Positions 1 to 9,131 of a stretch of DNA of 64,000 bases are shown piece by piece. The position numbers and the translations under genes are program-made. Position 1 is the stretch's first letter. Each line of letters starts with the position of its first letter. This DNA is from Lentisphaerae bacterium GWF2_57_35 (GTDB lineage: Bacteria; Verrucomicrobiota; Kiritimatiellia; CAIQIC01; GWF2-57-35). Location of the stretch: assembly GCA_001804865.1 (NCBI GenBank), contig MHBK01000043.1:289-64288 (forward strand). The letters are read 5' to 3'. Below the pieces are notes generated by a model, which saw only the letters and a list, made by a program, of their open reading frames with translations, did not search any database and was not told the origin of the DNA.

Positions 1-1
1 C

Positions 2-475
2 TGCCCGGGCGCCGCGGCGAACGTCCTTCCGGCTTATTCCTTCGGAACCACCACCAACTTGGGAATTATTTTCCTGACGCCGGAGGATCAGGACGCCAAC
101 GGAATCGCCGATCACTGGCAGGAGCGTTGCTTTGGAGTCAACCAAACGGTTCTGCCGGAAGCCGACGACGATCACGACGGGCAAAGCAACCAGCAGGAAT
201 ACTGGGCCCATACCGATCCCACCAATGCCGCGAGCTTCTTCGCTTGCACGCTGCCCGAGGCCGCGGAAACCCAGGGCCTAACCTTGACCTGGCCCACCGC
301 CCCCGGACGGATTTATTCGCTCCAATCGTGCGACCAGCTCGAGTCCGGTCTCTGGTCTCGCTTGGCCGGCCCCTGGACCGCCGACGTTCAAACCGCCTCC
401 ATGACCTGGACGAATCAGCCGTCCGGCGGGATGGCTTCCTATTACCGGGTGGATGTAACGATCCCCCAACCCTGA
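2..475 (+). CDS. C-terminal end of a large secreted protein with a thrombospondin-3-like calcium repeat (5' partial)
   Basis: The reading frame is open from the left edge, so only the last 157 residues are visible. A segment DQDANGIADHWQ followed by EADDDHDGQSNQQEY fits the Asp-rich calcium-binding type-3 thrombospondin pattern (DxDxDGxxDxxE), and the Pro-Thr step after it (AHTDPTNAAS) is how these repeats normally end. The remaining ~90 residues look like a small beta-sandwich (LTWPTAPGRIYSLQSC, then alternating hydrophobic strands) that often closes large secreted proteins of Verrucomicrobiota-like bacteria. The function of the missing N-terminal part (enzyme, adhesin or other) cannot be known from here. 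No membrane anchor is visible at the C-terminus. Confidence 0.7.
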   Translation, partial: CPGAAANVLPAYSFGTTTNLGIIFLTPEDQDANGIADHWQERCFGVNQTVLPEADDDHDGQSNQQEYWAHTDPTNAASFFACTLPEAAETQGLTLTWPTAPGRIYSLQSCDQLESGLWSRLAGPWTADVQTASMTWTNQPSGGMASYYRVDVTIPQP

Positions 476-535
476 CAGGTTGGCGAACAGCTTGACAAGA
501 AGGCGGGATTTGGGGAATTTGGTCTGTAACAGACT

Positions 536-2572
536 ATGAAAGAAATCAAAACTCGTCCGTGTGGTTCGGCTCGACTTTTTTCCTTCCGCAGTATTGCTTC
601 CAAATATTTGATGTGGGTGATTCCGTCCATCGTCGTTTTGCTGGGCGGGTTCGGGGTCTTTCTCTACGGGGCGGAGCGGGCGCGGGAACTCGAAAAACAT
701 GCGGAGATGGCCCGCATCATTGCTGACAAAACCAATCAGGCCCTGATTCAGTGGATCGACGCGCAGATTCGGCTGGCGCAATCCATTGCCGTCGATCTGC
801 GGGTGCAGGCCTTGTGCAAGCAGCCGCTGGAACCCGGCGTGCGCCGCGAGGCGCAGGCGTATCTCTCCGCAATCCACCGCATCGTTCCCTATTGCGAAAA
901 CATCCCTGTGGCGATTCATCTGCCGACGAACGCCTTCTTCGAGCTCCCGATAAGCAATGGAGTCAAGAAGATCGGGAACGGGAATTTTGTAATCGATACG
1001 GTGGACGGCAAGACGATCGGCAAATGCGGGCCGCAGTTCAGTTACATCCAGAAGGTTTTCGGCGGCAGCGATTATTTTATCAGCGAAGTGTATCCGAGCA
1101 TCCTGCGGGGCCATCCGATCTTTGTGGTGGCGGCGCCGATCCGGGAAGCGCAGAAGATCCTCGGCGCGGCGATCGTGGCGCCGCGGATGGATTATTTCAC
1201 GGATTTCTTTCTGCAAGAGGCTCGGATCGGGAAATCGGGCTATCTGATCATGCTGGACGAACGGGGCCTGGTGATTTCCCATCCCCGGAAGGACTGGATT
1301 CTGAATGCCGAAGCAGGCCGCATGATGGAGCCGATCATGGCCCGAATTCGGGCGGGGCAGACGCAGTTCGAGCTGGAGTTCGACGGGCAGCGCAAGGTGT
1401 ATACGGTGGCGAAGTTTTCGTCCGAGCGATTCAACATTCTCCACACCTGGTACATCGTGAGCTGCCGCGAGTACGATGAAATTGTTGCGGAGGTCGACGA
1501 TCAGTTCCAGTGGTTGCTCTTGTGCATGGTCCTGATGGGCGGCTTGGTGATTGTTCTCATCATGGCGCTGACGCATCGCCTGGTCAGCCGTCCGCTGGCG
1601 GGTTTGACCCAGGCGGCCCAGCGGGTCGCCGGGGGCGATCTCAAAGCCGGCCTGACGACTTCTACGCGGCGGGACGAGATCGGGGTGCTGACGCAGGCGT
1701 TTTCGCTCATGACCGGAAGCCTTCAGGATCAAACCCGCCTGATCCGCCAGTCCGTGGATACGCTGGAGCATTCCGCCGGCCGCATCAACAACATCTGCCG
1801 CGGCCAGGAGCAAACGATCCAGGAAAACAAGGCCACCACCTCGGAAGTCGCCGCGTCGGTGCATCAAATATCGGCCACCTCCCGCGAATTGGCCGGGACC
1901 ATGCAGAACGTGCGCGAAATCTCGTCGTCGACCGAAGCCAGTGCGGACGCCGGACACGCCAGCCTGGAACAGCTTTCCCATACCATGCAACGCCTGATGC
2001 AGGCCACGGGCGGCATGTCCCGCCGGTTGGTGGCCATTAACGACAAGGCCTTGGCCATCAGTTCGGTGATCACGGCCATTACCAAGGTGGCGGACCAAAC
2101 GAACCTGCTGTCCCTGAATGCGGGCATCGAGGCGGAAAAGGCCGGGGAGTACGGCGTGGGCTTCGCGGTGGTGGCGCGGGAGATCCGGCGGCTGGCCGAT
2201 CAAACGGCGATCGCCACGCTGGATATCGAGCGGATCATTCACGAAATGCAGGGCGCGGTGAATGCCGGGGTCAAAGAGATGGACGGCTTCGTCGAGGAGG
2301 TCAAAACCGGCGCCCAGGCGGCCGGAGAGGCCGGGAGCCGTTTGAGCGCCACGATCGAGCAGGTGAAGGCCATGGCTCCGCGCTTTGAGCAGGTGAATAA
2401 CGGCATGCATGAGCAGTCCCAGGGGGCGGCGGAGATCAGCGACGCCATGCGCCAGCTCAGCGATAAGGCCGTTCAGACCACCGAGGGTCTGGCGCAAATC
2501 GAAAATGCGGCCGAGGCCCTGCGCCGCGCCGCGGCGGACCTTCAGCAACAAGTGACTCGTTTCTCCATATAG
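536..2572 (+). CDS. Methyl-accepting chemotaxis protein, WspA-like
   Basis: A 678-residue receptor. Two membrane helices (about residues 24-45 and 325-346) flank a ~280-residue periplasmic sensor resembling a double Cache domain. A HAMP linker follows (about 347-400), then a signalling coiled coil to the C-terminus. The hairpin tip reads [17 protein letters not shown] and continues [17 protein letters not shown]. The EAEKAGEYG and ATLDIE segments and the tail MAPRFEQVN are typical of WspA-type receptors, which signal surface contact to a diguanylate cyclase rather than to flagella. This assignment rests on motif memory. No cheA, cheW, cheB/R or wspR gene lies nearby, so it must work with partners elsewhere. 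A CoA-transferase gene starts 10 bases after its stop. Confidence 0.9.
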   Translation: MKEIKTRPCGSARLFSFRSIASKYLMWVIPSIVVLLGGFGVFLYGAERARELEKHAEMARIIADKTNQALIQWIDAQIRLAQSIAVDLRVQALCKQPLEPGVRREAQAYLSAIHRIVPYCENIPVAIHLPTNAFFELPISNGVKKIGNGNFVIDTVDGKTIGKCGPQFSYIQKVFGGSDYFISEVYPSILRGHPIFVVAAPIREAQKILGAAIVAPRMDYFTDFFLQEARIGKSGYLIMLDERGLVISHPRKDWILNAEAGRMMEPIMARIRAGQTQFELEFDGQRKVYTVAKFSSERFNILHTWYIVSCREYDEIVAEVDDQFQWLLLCMVLMGGLVIVLIMALTHRLVSRPLAGLTQAAQRVAGGDLKAGLTTSTRRDEIGVLTQAFSLMTGSLQDQTRLIRQSVDTLEHSAGRINNICRGQEQTIQENKATTSEVAASVHQISATSRELAGTMQNVREISSSTEASADAGHASLEQLSHTMQRLMQATGGMSRRLVAINDKALAISSVITAITKVADQTNLLSLNAGIEAEKAGEYGVGFAVVAREIRRLADQTAIATLDIERIIHEMQGAVNAGVKEMDGFVEEVKTGAQAAGEAGSRLSATIEQVKAMAPRFEQVNNGMHEQSQGAAEISDAMRQLSDKAVQTTEGLAQIENAAEALRRAAADLQQQVTRFSI

Positions 2573-2582
2573 AACGGAACTC

Positions 2583-3887
2583 ATGGAAACACCTTTAAGC
2601 GAATATAAAGCCCGGCTGACCACGGCCGAAAAAGCGGCGGCCTTGGTGGAATCGGGCGACACGATTATCGTGGGCGTCAATATTGCCGAGCCGCCGGCGC
2701 TGCTGGAAGCCATTGCCGCGCGCGCCCGGGCGGGCGACCTGCGGGATATCAACGTCTACAGCTTTAATCCGCAAGCCCACTTGGCAGCGACGCTGTTCTC
2801 TCCCGATGTCTGCGATTGCGTACAACCCCATGCCTGGTTTGTCAGCGGCCCCATCCGGGGATTGGTCAAGGTGGGGCTGGTCCACTATGTCCCTTCCTAC
2901 TTCCACCAGGTGCCACGGTTGATCCGCGAAAACATGAAAGTGGATGTGGTGGTTTCAACGGTTTCCGCCATGAATAGCGACGGCTTTTTCAGCTTTGGGA
3001 ACTCGGGCTACATGGCCGCAGCGGTCGGGCGCTGCCGGAAGCTTCTATTGGAAGTGAATCGGAATCTGCCGCGGGTTCATGGGGATACGCTGGCGCCCAT
3101 CACAGCGGCCACGGCGGTGATCGAAAACCACACGCCTTTGCTGGACGCTAAAATTCCGGGGTCCCGGCCCGAGGACGCCTTGATCGGCCGGTTGCTGGCG
3201 GAACAGATACCCGACGGGGCGACGCTTCAACTCGGAATCGGCGGCTTGCCCAACAGCCTTGCGACCTACCTGGGCAACCACAAGGATCTGGGCATCCACA
3301 CAGAGCTGATGGGGCCGGGTCTCGTGGAGCTGATCCGCAAAGGCGCCGCAACAGGCAACCGCAAGAGCCTGCACCCCGGGAAGCATGTCTTTTCCCTGAT
3401 TCTTGGTCCTTCCTCCATGATGGATGTCCTGCACGACAATCCCACCATGCTCAGTTACTCGTCCGAATACGTCATGGACCCTGCGGTGATTGCGCGCAAC
3501 GACAACATGATGGCCGTCAATTCGATTCTCGAAGTCGACCTGACCGGCCAGTGCAACGCGGAATCGCTCGACGGCGCCCAGTTCAGCGGAACCGGCGGAC
3601 AGTTGGATTTTATCCGCGGCGCCTACCAATCGAAAGGCGGCAAGGCCATTCTCGCCTTTTATTCCACGGCCAAGAGCGGCGAGCTCTCGCGGATTGTCCC
3701 CCGCCTGCCGGCCGGGGCGGCGGTCACCACTCCGCGGATGGACGTGCAGTATCTGGCGACGGAATACGGGATCGTCAACCTGAAAGGCCGCTCCACCCGC
3801 GAACGCGCCCTGGCCATCGTCAGCCTGGCCCATCCCCGTTTTCGCGACGAACTGTTGCGCGAAGCGGAAGAAATGGGGCTGTTTTAA
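2583..3887 (+). CDS. Acetyl-CoA hydrolase/transferase family protein (4-hydroxybutyrate CoA-transferase-like)
   Basis: A 434-residue enzyme of the Cat1/AbfT class that moves CoA between acyl-CoA and a free carboxylic acid. Full-length family features are present: the GIGGLPN loop (around residue 219), the LGIHTE motif whose Glu is residue 241 and sits where the catalytic glutamate of clostridial 4-hydroxybutyrate CoA-transferase is placed, an ARNDNM segment, GTGGQLDFIRGA, and the C-terminal EYGIVNLKGRSTRERA signature. It is probably cytoplasmic. The substrate cannot be read from sequence; acetate, butyrate or 4-hydroxybutyrate are all possible, as in fermenting anaerobes. It starts 10 bases after the chemoreceptor gene, so the two may be co-transcribed, although no functional link is obvious. 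Confidence 0.88.
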   Translation: METPLSEYKARLTTAEKAAALVESGDTIIVGVNIAEPPALLEAIAARARAGDLRDINVYSFNPQAHLAATLFSPDVCDCVQPHAWFVSGPIRGLVKVGLVHYVPSYFHQVPRLIRENMKVDVVVSTVSAMNSDGFFSFGNSGYMAAAVGRCRKLLLEVNRNLPRVHGDTLAPITAATAVIENHTPLLDAKIPGSRPEDALIGRLLAEQIPDGATLQLGIGGLPNSLATYLGNHKDLGIHTELMGPGLVELIRKGAATGNRKSLHPGKHVFSLILGPSSMMDVLHDNPTMLSYSSEYVMDPAVIARNDNMMAVNSILEVDLTGQCNAESLDGAQFSGTGGQLDFIRGAYQSKGGKAILAFYSTAKSGELSRIVPRLPAGAAVTTPRMDVQYLATEYGIVNLKGRSTRERALAIVSLAHPRFRDELLREAEEMGLF

Positions 3888-3911
3888 CCGCTAGACAAGC
3901 TAAGTTTGTCG

Positions 3912-3939
3912 TTGTAATATTAATCATAGCGAATAATAT
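3912..3939 (+). promoter_or_regulatory. Probable promoter of the feo operon
   Basis: TTGTAA at 3912-3917 and TAATAT at 3934-3939 are separated by 16 bases, a plausible sigma-70 arrangement. It lies in an A+T-rich strip between the CoA-transferase stop (3887) and the DtxR-type gene (3976). The -10 element runs directly into the palindromic operator at 3938-3953, so a bound repressor would block initiation. Confidence 0.45.
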
Positions 3940-3953
3940 TAGGCATACCTAAT
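3938..3953. promoter_or_regulatory. DtxR/IdeR-type iron-box operator
   Basis: A perfect 16-base palindrome, ATTAGGCATACCTAAT. The half site TTAGG/CCTAA is the core of the iron box recognised by DtxR and IdeR. It overlaps the proposed -10 element and lies 22 bases before the start of a DtxR-family gene that leads the iron-uptake operon, as expected for autoregulated, iron-dependent repression. Confidence 0.7.
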
Positions 3954-3975
3954 TCATGGAAGGACCGGTTCACTC

Positions 3976-4458
3976 ATGGGCGATGCGCAACGTTTGAGCG
4001 AAAGCCAGGAAGATTATCTGGAGGCCATATTTCATATCGAGACCGCCAAGCAGGCGGCCCGGGCCAAAGATATTTCGGACCGGCTGGGCGTTACGCGGGC
4101 GTCGGTGACCGGGGCCTTGAAAGCGCTGGCAGGCAAAAGCCTGGTCAATTACTCGCCTTACGATCTGGTCACCCTCACGCAGGCCGGCAGAAAAGCGGCC
4201 CGCGACGTGGTTCGCCGCCATGAAGCCATGCACGATTTCTTTGTTAAAGTCCTCAAGATTGGGGAAGAGGAAGCCGAGAAGTCGGCCTGCCGGATGGAAC
4301 ATGCCCTTTCCCCGCACATTCTGGAAAGATTTCTGCAATTTGTCGCCTATGTGGAGCGCCGGCCGGATTCGCTGAAGACCTGGCGGACGGAATCCGGGAC
4401 GGCGGCGGTGAAGAAACCCAAAGCGGCCCCGCGCGCCAGGAAGGCGGCCGGCGCATGA
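3976..4458 (+). CDS. DtxR-family iron-dependent transcriptional repressor
   Basis: A 160-residue regulator with an N-terminal winged helix (about residues 10-70; AKDISDRLGVTRASVTGALKAL is the recognition region) and a metal-binding dimerisation domain. The metal motif reads C105-x2-E108-H109. MntR proteins have Glu where this protein has Cys, and DtxR/IdeR iron regulators have Cys, so iron rather than manganese is the likely signal. There is no C-terminal SH3-like domain. Instead a basic Lys/Ala/Pro tail ends the protein, and the separate FeoA that follows is itself SH3-like. Its stop overlaps the feoA start (ATGA), showing tight coupling. It probably represses its own operon through the palindrome at 3938-3953. 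Confidence 0.9.
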   Translation: MGDAQRLSESQEDYLEAIFHIETAKQAARAKDISDRLGVTRASVTGALKALAGKSLVNYSPYDLVTLTQAGRKAARDVVRRHEAMHDFFVKVLKIGEEEAEKSACRMEHALSPHILERFLQFVAYVERRPDSLKTWRTESGTAAVKKPKAAPRARKAAGA

Positions 4459-4736
4459 TCGCCTTCAATAAAGCGACCCTCAACCCGGCGCCCGGCGGCG
4501 CGGCGGTCAAACGCCTTCCGCTGGCGTCGGTGGATAACGGGCGCACGGTGAAGCTGGCGGCCATTCTGGGCGGGCACGGATTTAGAACGCGGCTGGCGGC
4601 GTTGGGGTTAGTGCCCGGCGCGAATGTCCGGGTGATTCGGAACGGGACGCGCGGGCCTTTTATCGTCGCCGTGAAGGAGTGCCGCATCGTGCTGGGCCGG
4701 GGAGCGGCCCATAAATTGGAAGTCGAGGATCGATAG
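4455..4736 (+). CDS. feoA: Ferrous iron transport protein A
   Basis: A 93-residue protein with an SH3-like FeoA domain over the last ~70 residues (RLAALGLVPGANVRVIRN, then GPFIVAVKECRIVLGRG). FeoA is a cytoplasmic partner that binds FeoB and supports iron(II) uptake. The first ~20 residues (Pro/Gly/Ala-rich) are an extension not needed for the fold. The start codon overlaps the stop of the DtxR-type gene, and feoB follows after 65 bases, giving the usual order regulator-feoA-feoB. Confidence 0.92.
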   Translation: MIAFNKATLNPAPGGAAVKRLPLASVDNGRTVKLAAILGGHGFRTRLAALGLVPGANVRVIRNGTRGPFIVAVKECRIVLGRGAAHKLEVEDR

Positions 4737-4801
4737 GCGGTCGTTTTGATTCTTTCATTCCGGCGCGCCTTGCTGCCGTCGGGTCTTCCAGGTTTTGAAA
4801 A

Positions 4802-6871
4802 ATGAATAAACCCATCACCATAGCTTTGGCCGGCAATCCTAATTCCGGCAAGACCACCTTGTTCAATGCCATGACGGGGGCGCGCCAGCATGTCGCCAAT
4901 TATCCCGGCGTGACGGTGGAAATCAAGGAAGGCGCCTGCCGGCATAAAGGGCAGGTTCTCAAAATCGTCGATTTGCCGGGCACGTACAGCTTGACCGTCT
5001 ATTCGGAAGAGGAACTGGAGGCCCGTAAATTCATTTTGGAACGCCGGCCGGATGTGGTGATCGACGTGATCGATGCGACCAATCCGGAACGGCATCTGTT
5101 TCTTGCCACGCAACTGATGGAGCTGGGCGTCCCGGTCGTGCTGGCCTTTAACATGAACGATCTGGCCCGAGCCCGAGGCGTTGAATTCGACCTGGGGCAA
5201 TTGTCCCGGCTGCTCGGTGTGCCGATCGTTCCCACGGTGGGCCACAAAGGGGAAGGTCTTGAGGCTCTGCTGGACGAGGCGGTGGCGCTGGCGGGCAATC
5301 CCTTTAAAGCGCCGCCGATCGTCATTCCCTACGGCTTGGAAATCGAAAAGGAAATTGCGCGCCTGGAAGCCGGTCTGCGGGCCGCCGGACAGGACGGGTC
5401 GCGTCAACCCATGCGCTGGACCGCGGTCAAGTTGCTGGAGCAGGATGCCGAAGCGCTCCGGACCGTTTCCGATGCCGGATTGCGGGACGAAACCGAGAAA
5501 GCCCGCACGCGGATTGCGGCTGTGGCCGGCGATGGGCCGGAAATCGTCATGGCAGACCGCCGGTATGGGTTTATTTCAGGCGCCTGCCAGGAGACCATCC
5601 GGTATACCGTGGAAGCGCGCCATACGACCTCGGATCAGATCGACTTTGTGCTGACGCATCATGTGCTGGGATTCCCGATTTTCATGGGCTTGATGTATCT
5701 CGTGTTTCAACTCACCTTCACGTTGGGATCGCTGCCGATGGATGCGCTGGACCAGCTCTTTCAGCGGCTGGGAGGTATCGTGTCGGGGTGGTGGCCGGAG
5801 GGCTCGGAAAGCCTGCTAAGGTCGTTGCTCGTAGACGGCATTATCGGCGGAGTCGGCGGCGTGCTGGTCTTTCTGCCGAATATTTTGTTGCTGTTCCTGG
5901 CCATCGCCGTCCTGGAGGATTCCGGCTATATGGCCCGCGCGGCGTTCATCATGGATCGCCTGATGCATAAAATCGGTTTGCACGGGAAAAGTTTCATTCC
6001 GATGTTGATCGGGTTCGGGTGTTCCGTGCCGGCCATCCTGGCCACGCGCATGTTGGAAAGTCGGCGCGACCGGATGACGACGATGCTGGTGCTGCCGTTG
6101 ATCAGTTGCGGCGCGAGGCTGCCGATTTATGCGCTGATCATACCGGCTTTTTTCCCGTCCGCCTGGCAGGGGCGGATGTTGTGGATTATTTACATGATCG
6201 GCATCGCGCTCGCCGTGCTGGGCGCGAAGCTGATGCGCTCGACCTTTTTCCGCGGCGAAACCGCGCCGCTGGTCATGGAATTGCCCCCGTACCGCGTGCC
6301 GACCTGGAAGGGGCTGGCGATTCATATGTGGCAGCGGGGTTGGCTCTACGTGCAGAAGGCCGGGACCGTAATCCTGGGCATTTCCATCGTATTGTGGGCC
6401 TTGACCAGCTTTCCCCGGCTGCCGGCAGAGCAAAAGCAGGCCTTGCCGCCGGACCAGCAACGGACGGCGGAGTTGCTGCATTCCGCCGCCGGACGGATGG
6501 GGCAAGCTATGGAGCCAGTGTTGAAGCCCATGGGCTTCGATTGGCGCATCGGTACGGCCTTGATTGGGGCGTTTGCGGCCAAGGAAGTGTTCGTGGCGCA
6601 GATGGGAATTGTCTTTGCGGTGGGCGATGCCGACGAAACGTCGGAGCCGTTGCGGCAAAAATTGAGAGATCGCTATTCGCCGCTGGTAGGATTCTGCATC
6701 ATGCTCTTTACGCTGATCGGCGCTCCTTGCATGGCGACGATTGCCGCGACGCGTTCGGAAAGCCGCTCCTGGGGTTGGGCGCTGTTTCAATTGGGAGGAC
6801 TGACCATCCTGGCGTATGTTGTCACGGCGGCGGTGTACCAGGTGGGACAGTTCATGCAATGGGGGGTGTGA
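4802..6871 (+). CDS. feoB: Ferrous iron transport protein B, GTPase-linked permease
   Basis: A 689-residue inner-membrane iron(II) transporter. The N-terminal G domain has G1 GNPNSGKTT (residues 11-19), G3 DLPGTYSL and G4 NMND. A cytoplasmic linker follows to about residue 280, then a membrane part with two Gate segments. The key metal-path motifs are present: GFGCSVPAILATRMLES, PLISCGARLPIY and AAKEVFVAQMG. It is somewhat shorter than E. coli FeoB but has all core parts. A small membrane protein starts on the last base of its stop codon, so the operon continues without a gap. Confidence 0.97.
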   Translation: MNKPITIALAGNPNSGKTTLFNAMTGARQHVANYPGVTVEIKEGACRHKGQVLKIVDLPGTYSLTVYSEEELEARKFILERRPDVVIDVIDATNPERHLFLATQLMELGVPVVLAFNMNDLARARGVEFDLGQLSRLLGVPIVPTVGHKGEGLEALLDEAVALAGNPFKAPPIVIPYGLEIEKEIARLEAGLRAAGQDGSRQPMRWTAVKLLEQDAEALRTVSDAGLRDETEKARTRIAAVAGDGPEIVMADRRYGFISGACQETIRYTVEARHTTSDQIDFVLTHHVLGFPIFMGLMYLVFQLTFTLGSLPMDALDQLFQRLGGIVSGWWPEGSESLLRSLLVDGIIGGVGGVLVFLPNILLLFLAIAVLEDSGYMARAAFIMDRLMHKIGLHGKSFIPMLIGFGCSVPAILATRMLESRRDRMTTMLVLPLISCGARLPIYALIIPAFFPSAWQGRMLWIIYMIGIALAVLGAKLMRSTFFRGETAPLVMELPPYRVPTWKGLAIHMWQRGWLYVQKAGTVILGISIVLWALTSFPRLPAEQKQALPPDQQRTAELLHSAAGRMGQAMEPVLKPMGFDWRIGTALIGAFAAKEVFVAQMGIVFAVGDADETSEPLRQKLRDRYSPLVGFCIMLFTLIGAPCMATIAATRSESRSWGWALFQLGGLTILAYVVTAAVYQVGQFMQWGV

Positions 6872-7068
6872 TGAATTCATGGGAAAATGGCGTTATATTC
6901 CTGGTCGTCGCCGCGGCGGTCTATTTTCTGGTCAGAGCGCTGATTCAAGCGCTGTCCGGGAAAAAGCCGGCTTGCACGTGCATGGATGCGAAGTGCCCGC
7001 TGGCGGACGCCTGCAAGGCAGAGCAAAAAGGGCCTGATGACGAAAAGGTCAAGAAAGGAGCAGAATGA
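6871..7068 (+). CDS. Small FeoB-associated Cys-rich membrane protein
   Basis: A 65-residue protein starting at the ATG that shares its A with the feoB stop. It has one N-terminal membrane helix (VIFLVVAAAVYFLVRALIQAL), then a short cytoplasmic tail with four cysteines in the pattern CTC-x5-C-x6-C, and ends in a charged Lys/Asp/Glu tail. This matches the FeoB-associated Cys-rich membrane protein family found after feoB in many bacteria. A role in metal handling or complex assembly is an inference from the cysteines and the position. Its stop overlaps the start of the prenyltransferase gene (ATGA). Confidence 0.8.
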   Translation: MNSWENGVIFLVVAAAVYFLVRALIQALSGKKPACTCMDAKCPLADACKAEQKGPDDEKVKKGAE

Positions 7069-7976
7069 ACCGATTCTTTCAGGAGATCCGGCTTTGGGTG
7101 ACGGCCATACGATTTTACGCGCATTCCGGCAGCCTATTGCCGGTGGCGCTGGGGTCGGTGTATGCCTGGTACGTCACGGAACAATTCTATTGGGGACGTT
7201 TCCTGCTGGCCTTGCTGGCGGCGGCGCTCTATCACGCGGGCTGCAATCTGATCAACGATTACTACGACGATATCACGGGGCGGGACCGGCCGGGCACCTA
7301 CGGCGGCAGCGGCGTGCTCCAGCGGGGCGAAATGTCGAGGCGGAAAATGATCGCCGGCATCGTCGTGTTGTTCCTGCTCGGTTCCCTGGTGGGCCTCTGG
7401 CTGGCTTGGGTGTCCGGACCGATTATTCTATGGCTGGGGCTGCTGGGGCTTCTGGCGTCGATTTATTACTCGGTGTCGAAATACAGCGCCAAGGCGACCG
7501 CCCTGGGCGAGCCGGTGGTTTTCCTGGTCATGGGCGTGGCCATGACGATCGGCGGATACGTGGTGCAGACCGGCACAGTGACCTGGCCGGTGGTATGGAT
7601 CAGCCTGCCGATGTCGTTTCTGGTTACGGCGATCCTGACGGCCAATAATATCCGCGACTTGGCGGACGACCGCGACAGCGGCATCAAGACCATCGCGATT
7701 CTCTTCGGTACGGATCGATCCCGACGCGTTTTCGACGCCATCGTATTTGCATCCTATCCCATCGCGTTGCTTCTTGTGTGGGCCCGGCTGGCGCCGTGGG
7801 CCATTCTGATCGTGTTCCTAACCCTTCCGATGGCTTTCAAATTGCACCGCCTGGTCTGGCGATATCGCGGGGAGAAGCACGAGGAATTGAAAGATGCGCC
7901 GGCCGAAACGGCGAAGCTTCACATGGCCTATAATGTTTTGATGAGCGCGGGGATTTGGGTGGGGCATTGGGTTTGA
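7065..7976 (+). CDS. UbiA-family prenyltransferase, MenA-like (1,4-dihydroxy-2-naphthoate polyprenyltransferase)
   Basis: A 303-residue membrane enzyme with about eight helices. The two Asp-rich motifs of the UbiA superfamily are present: NLINDYYDD (N-x3-D-x2-D type) followed by GRDRPGTYGGSG, and NNIRDLADDRDSGIKT, the second being close to the MenA form N-N-x-R-D-x3-D-x2-x-G. MenA attaches the isoprenoid tail to dihydroxynaphthoate in menaquinone synthesis. The gene overlaps the end of the feo operon by 4 bases. The linkage is probably only transcriptional, although a quinone enzyme beside ferrous iron uptake would fit an anaerobic lifestyle. Other UbiA members cannot be excluded because no other men gene is in view. 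Confidence 0.8.
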   Translation: MNRFFQEIRLWVTAIRFYAHSGSLLPVALGSVYAWYVTEQFYWGRFLLALLAAALYHAGCNLINDYYDDITGRDRPGTYGGSGVLQRGEMSRRKMIAGIVVLFLLGSLVGLWLAWVSGPIILWLGLLGLLASIYYSVSKYSAKATALGEPVVFLVMGVAMTIGGYVVQTGTVTWPVVWISLPMSFLVTAILTANNIRDLADDRDSGIKTIAILFGTDRSRRVFDAIVFASYPIALLLVWARLAPWAILIVFLTLPMAFKLHRLVWRYRGEKHEELKDAPAETAKLHMAYNVLMSAGIWVGHWV

Positions 7977-8015
7977 GGCAAAGGGAAACAGTAGGCAAAC
8001 CATAGGGAGGGGCAT

Positions 8016-9089
8016 ATGATGGGCATGGATCAAATGGCTGAAATGCTGGGGCCGGAAGCCAAAACGTTGTTGGAATTTTCAAATCCGAAAGTGTCGAAGG
8101 ACGAGCTGCACCTGCCGGGACCCGATTGGGTGGATCGCATTTTCGGCCCGTCGGACCGCTCGATTCCCGTGCTGCGGAATCTGAACGCCCTGTTCCAGCA
8201 TGGGCGCCTGGAGGGCAGCGGGTATTTGTCGATTCTGCCGGTGGATCAGGGCATCGAGCATTCGGCCGGCGCGTCGTTTTCTCCGAATCCGATGTACTTC
8301 GATCCGGAGAATATTGTGCGGCTGGCGATGGAGGGCGGCTGTAATGCGGTGGCCTCGACGCTGGGCGTGCTCGGCGCCGTGGCGCGCAAATACGCGCACA
8401 AGATTCCCTTCATCCTGAAGCTCAATCACAACGAGCTGCTGAGCTATCCGAACAAATACGATCAGATTGCCTTTGCGCACGTTCGGCAGGCTTTCGAAAT
8501 GGGAGCCGTCGCAGTGGGCGCCACCATCTATTTCGGGTCGGAAGAAAGCACGCGACAGATCCAGGAGATCAGCGAGACCTTTCATTACGCGCATGAATTG
8601 GGCCTGGCCACCATCCTCTGGTGCTATCTGCGAAGCAATGCGTTCAAGATGGAAGGAACGGATTATCACGTTAGCGCCGATCTGACCGGGCAGGCCAATC
8701 ATCTGGGCGTGACCATCGAGGCGGACATCATCAAACAGAAGCTGCCGGAGAACAACGGCGGGTACAAGGCGCTGAACCGGGAAAAGAAGAATTACGGCAA
8801 GTACAGCGAGAAGATGTACACCGACCTGTGCTCCGATCATCCGATCGATCTGACGCGCTATCAAGTGATCAATAATTACATGGGCCGCATGGGCCTGATC
8901 AATTCCGGCGGAGCCTCCGGTAAAAACGATCTGGCCGAGGCGGTGCGGACGGCGGTGATCAACAAGCGCGCGGGCGGCATGGGTTTGATCAGCGGCCGCA
9001 AGGCGTTTCAACGGCCCATGGAAGAAGGCATCCGATTGCTGAACGCGGTTCAGGATGTTTATTTGTGCGATGCCGTGACCGTGGCGTAG
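8016..9089 (+). CDS. fbaB: Class I fructose-bisphosphate aldolase, FbaB/DhnA type
   Basis: A 357-residue TIM-barrel enzyme of the DhnA-type class I aldolases, which use a Schiff-base lysine and no metal. Diagnostic segments are [15 protein letters not shown], the strand [27 protein letters not shown], and the C-terminal [20 protein letters not shown] and [20 protein letters not shown] phosphate-binding loops. It cleaves fructose-1,6-bisphosphate in glycolysis or makes it in gluconeogenesis. A strong ribosome site (AGGGAGGGG) lies just before the chosen ATG. A second ATG three bases later is equally possible. A dispersed hairpin repeat follows its stop. Confidence 0.92.
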   Translation: MMGMDQMAEMLGPEAKTLLEFSNPKVSKDELHLPGPDWVDRIFGPSDRSIPVLRNLNALFQHGRLEGSGYLSILPVDQGIEHSAGASFSPNPMYFDPENIVRLAMEGGCNAVASTLGVLGAVARKYAHKIPFILKLNHNELLSYPNKYDQIAFAHVRQAFEMGAVAVGATIYFGSEESTRQIQEISETFHYAHELGLATILWCYLRSNAFKMEGTDYHVSADLTGQANHLGVTIEADIIKQKLPENNGGYKALNREKKNYGKYSEKMYTDLCSDHPIDLTRYQVINNYMGRMGLINSGGASGKNDLAEAVRTAVINKRAGGMGLISGRKAFQRPMEEGIRLLNAVQDVYLCDAVTVA

Positions 9090-9099
9090 ACCGTTTTAT

Positions 9100-9126
9100 G
9101 GAGCCGGGGCGACCTCGTCCTGGTTT
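9100..9126. repeat. Dispersed GGAGCCGGG-type hairpin repeat, copy 1
   Basis: GGAGCCGGGGCGACCTCGTC and a few further bases lie between the convergent aldolase and lipoprotein genes. The core GCCGGRRCGACCTCGYCC recurs at 19271 and 21892, and a perfect palindromic relative is at 23438. A second GC hairpin (ACCGGGG...CCCCGGCT, about 9137-9160) follows directly and runs into the 3' end of the lipoprotein gene. The position between two gene ends suggests a bidirectional terminator or transcript-end role. Confidence 0.65.
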
Positions 9127-9131
9127 AACGG

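Noticed and set aside
278..2752. Long antisense open frame over the chemoreceptor and CoA-transferase genes
   Set aside because: It lies opposite the well-supported chemoreceptor gene and extends past its end into the start of the CoA-transferase, has no recognisable domain and is Arg/His/Pro-rich, as expected for a shadow frame in GC-rich DNA.
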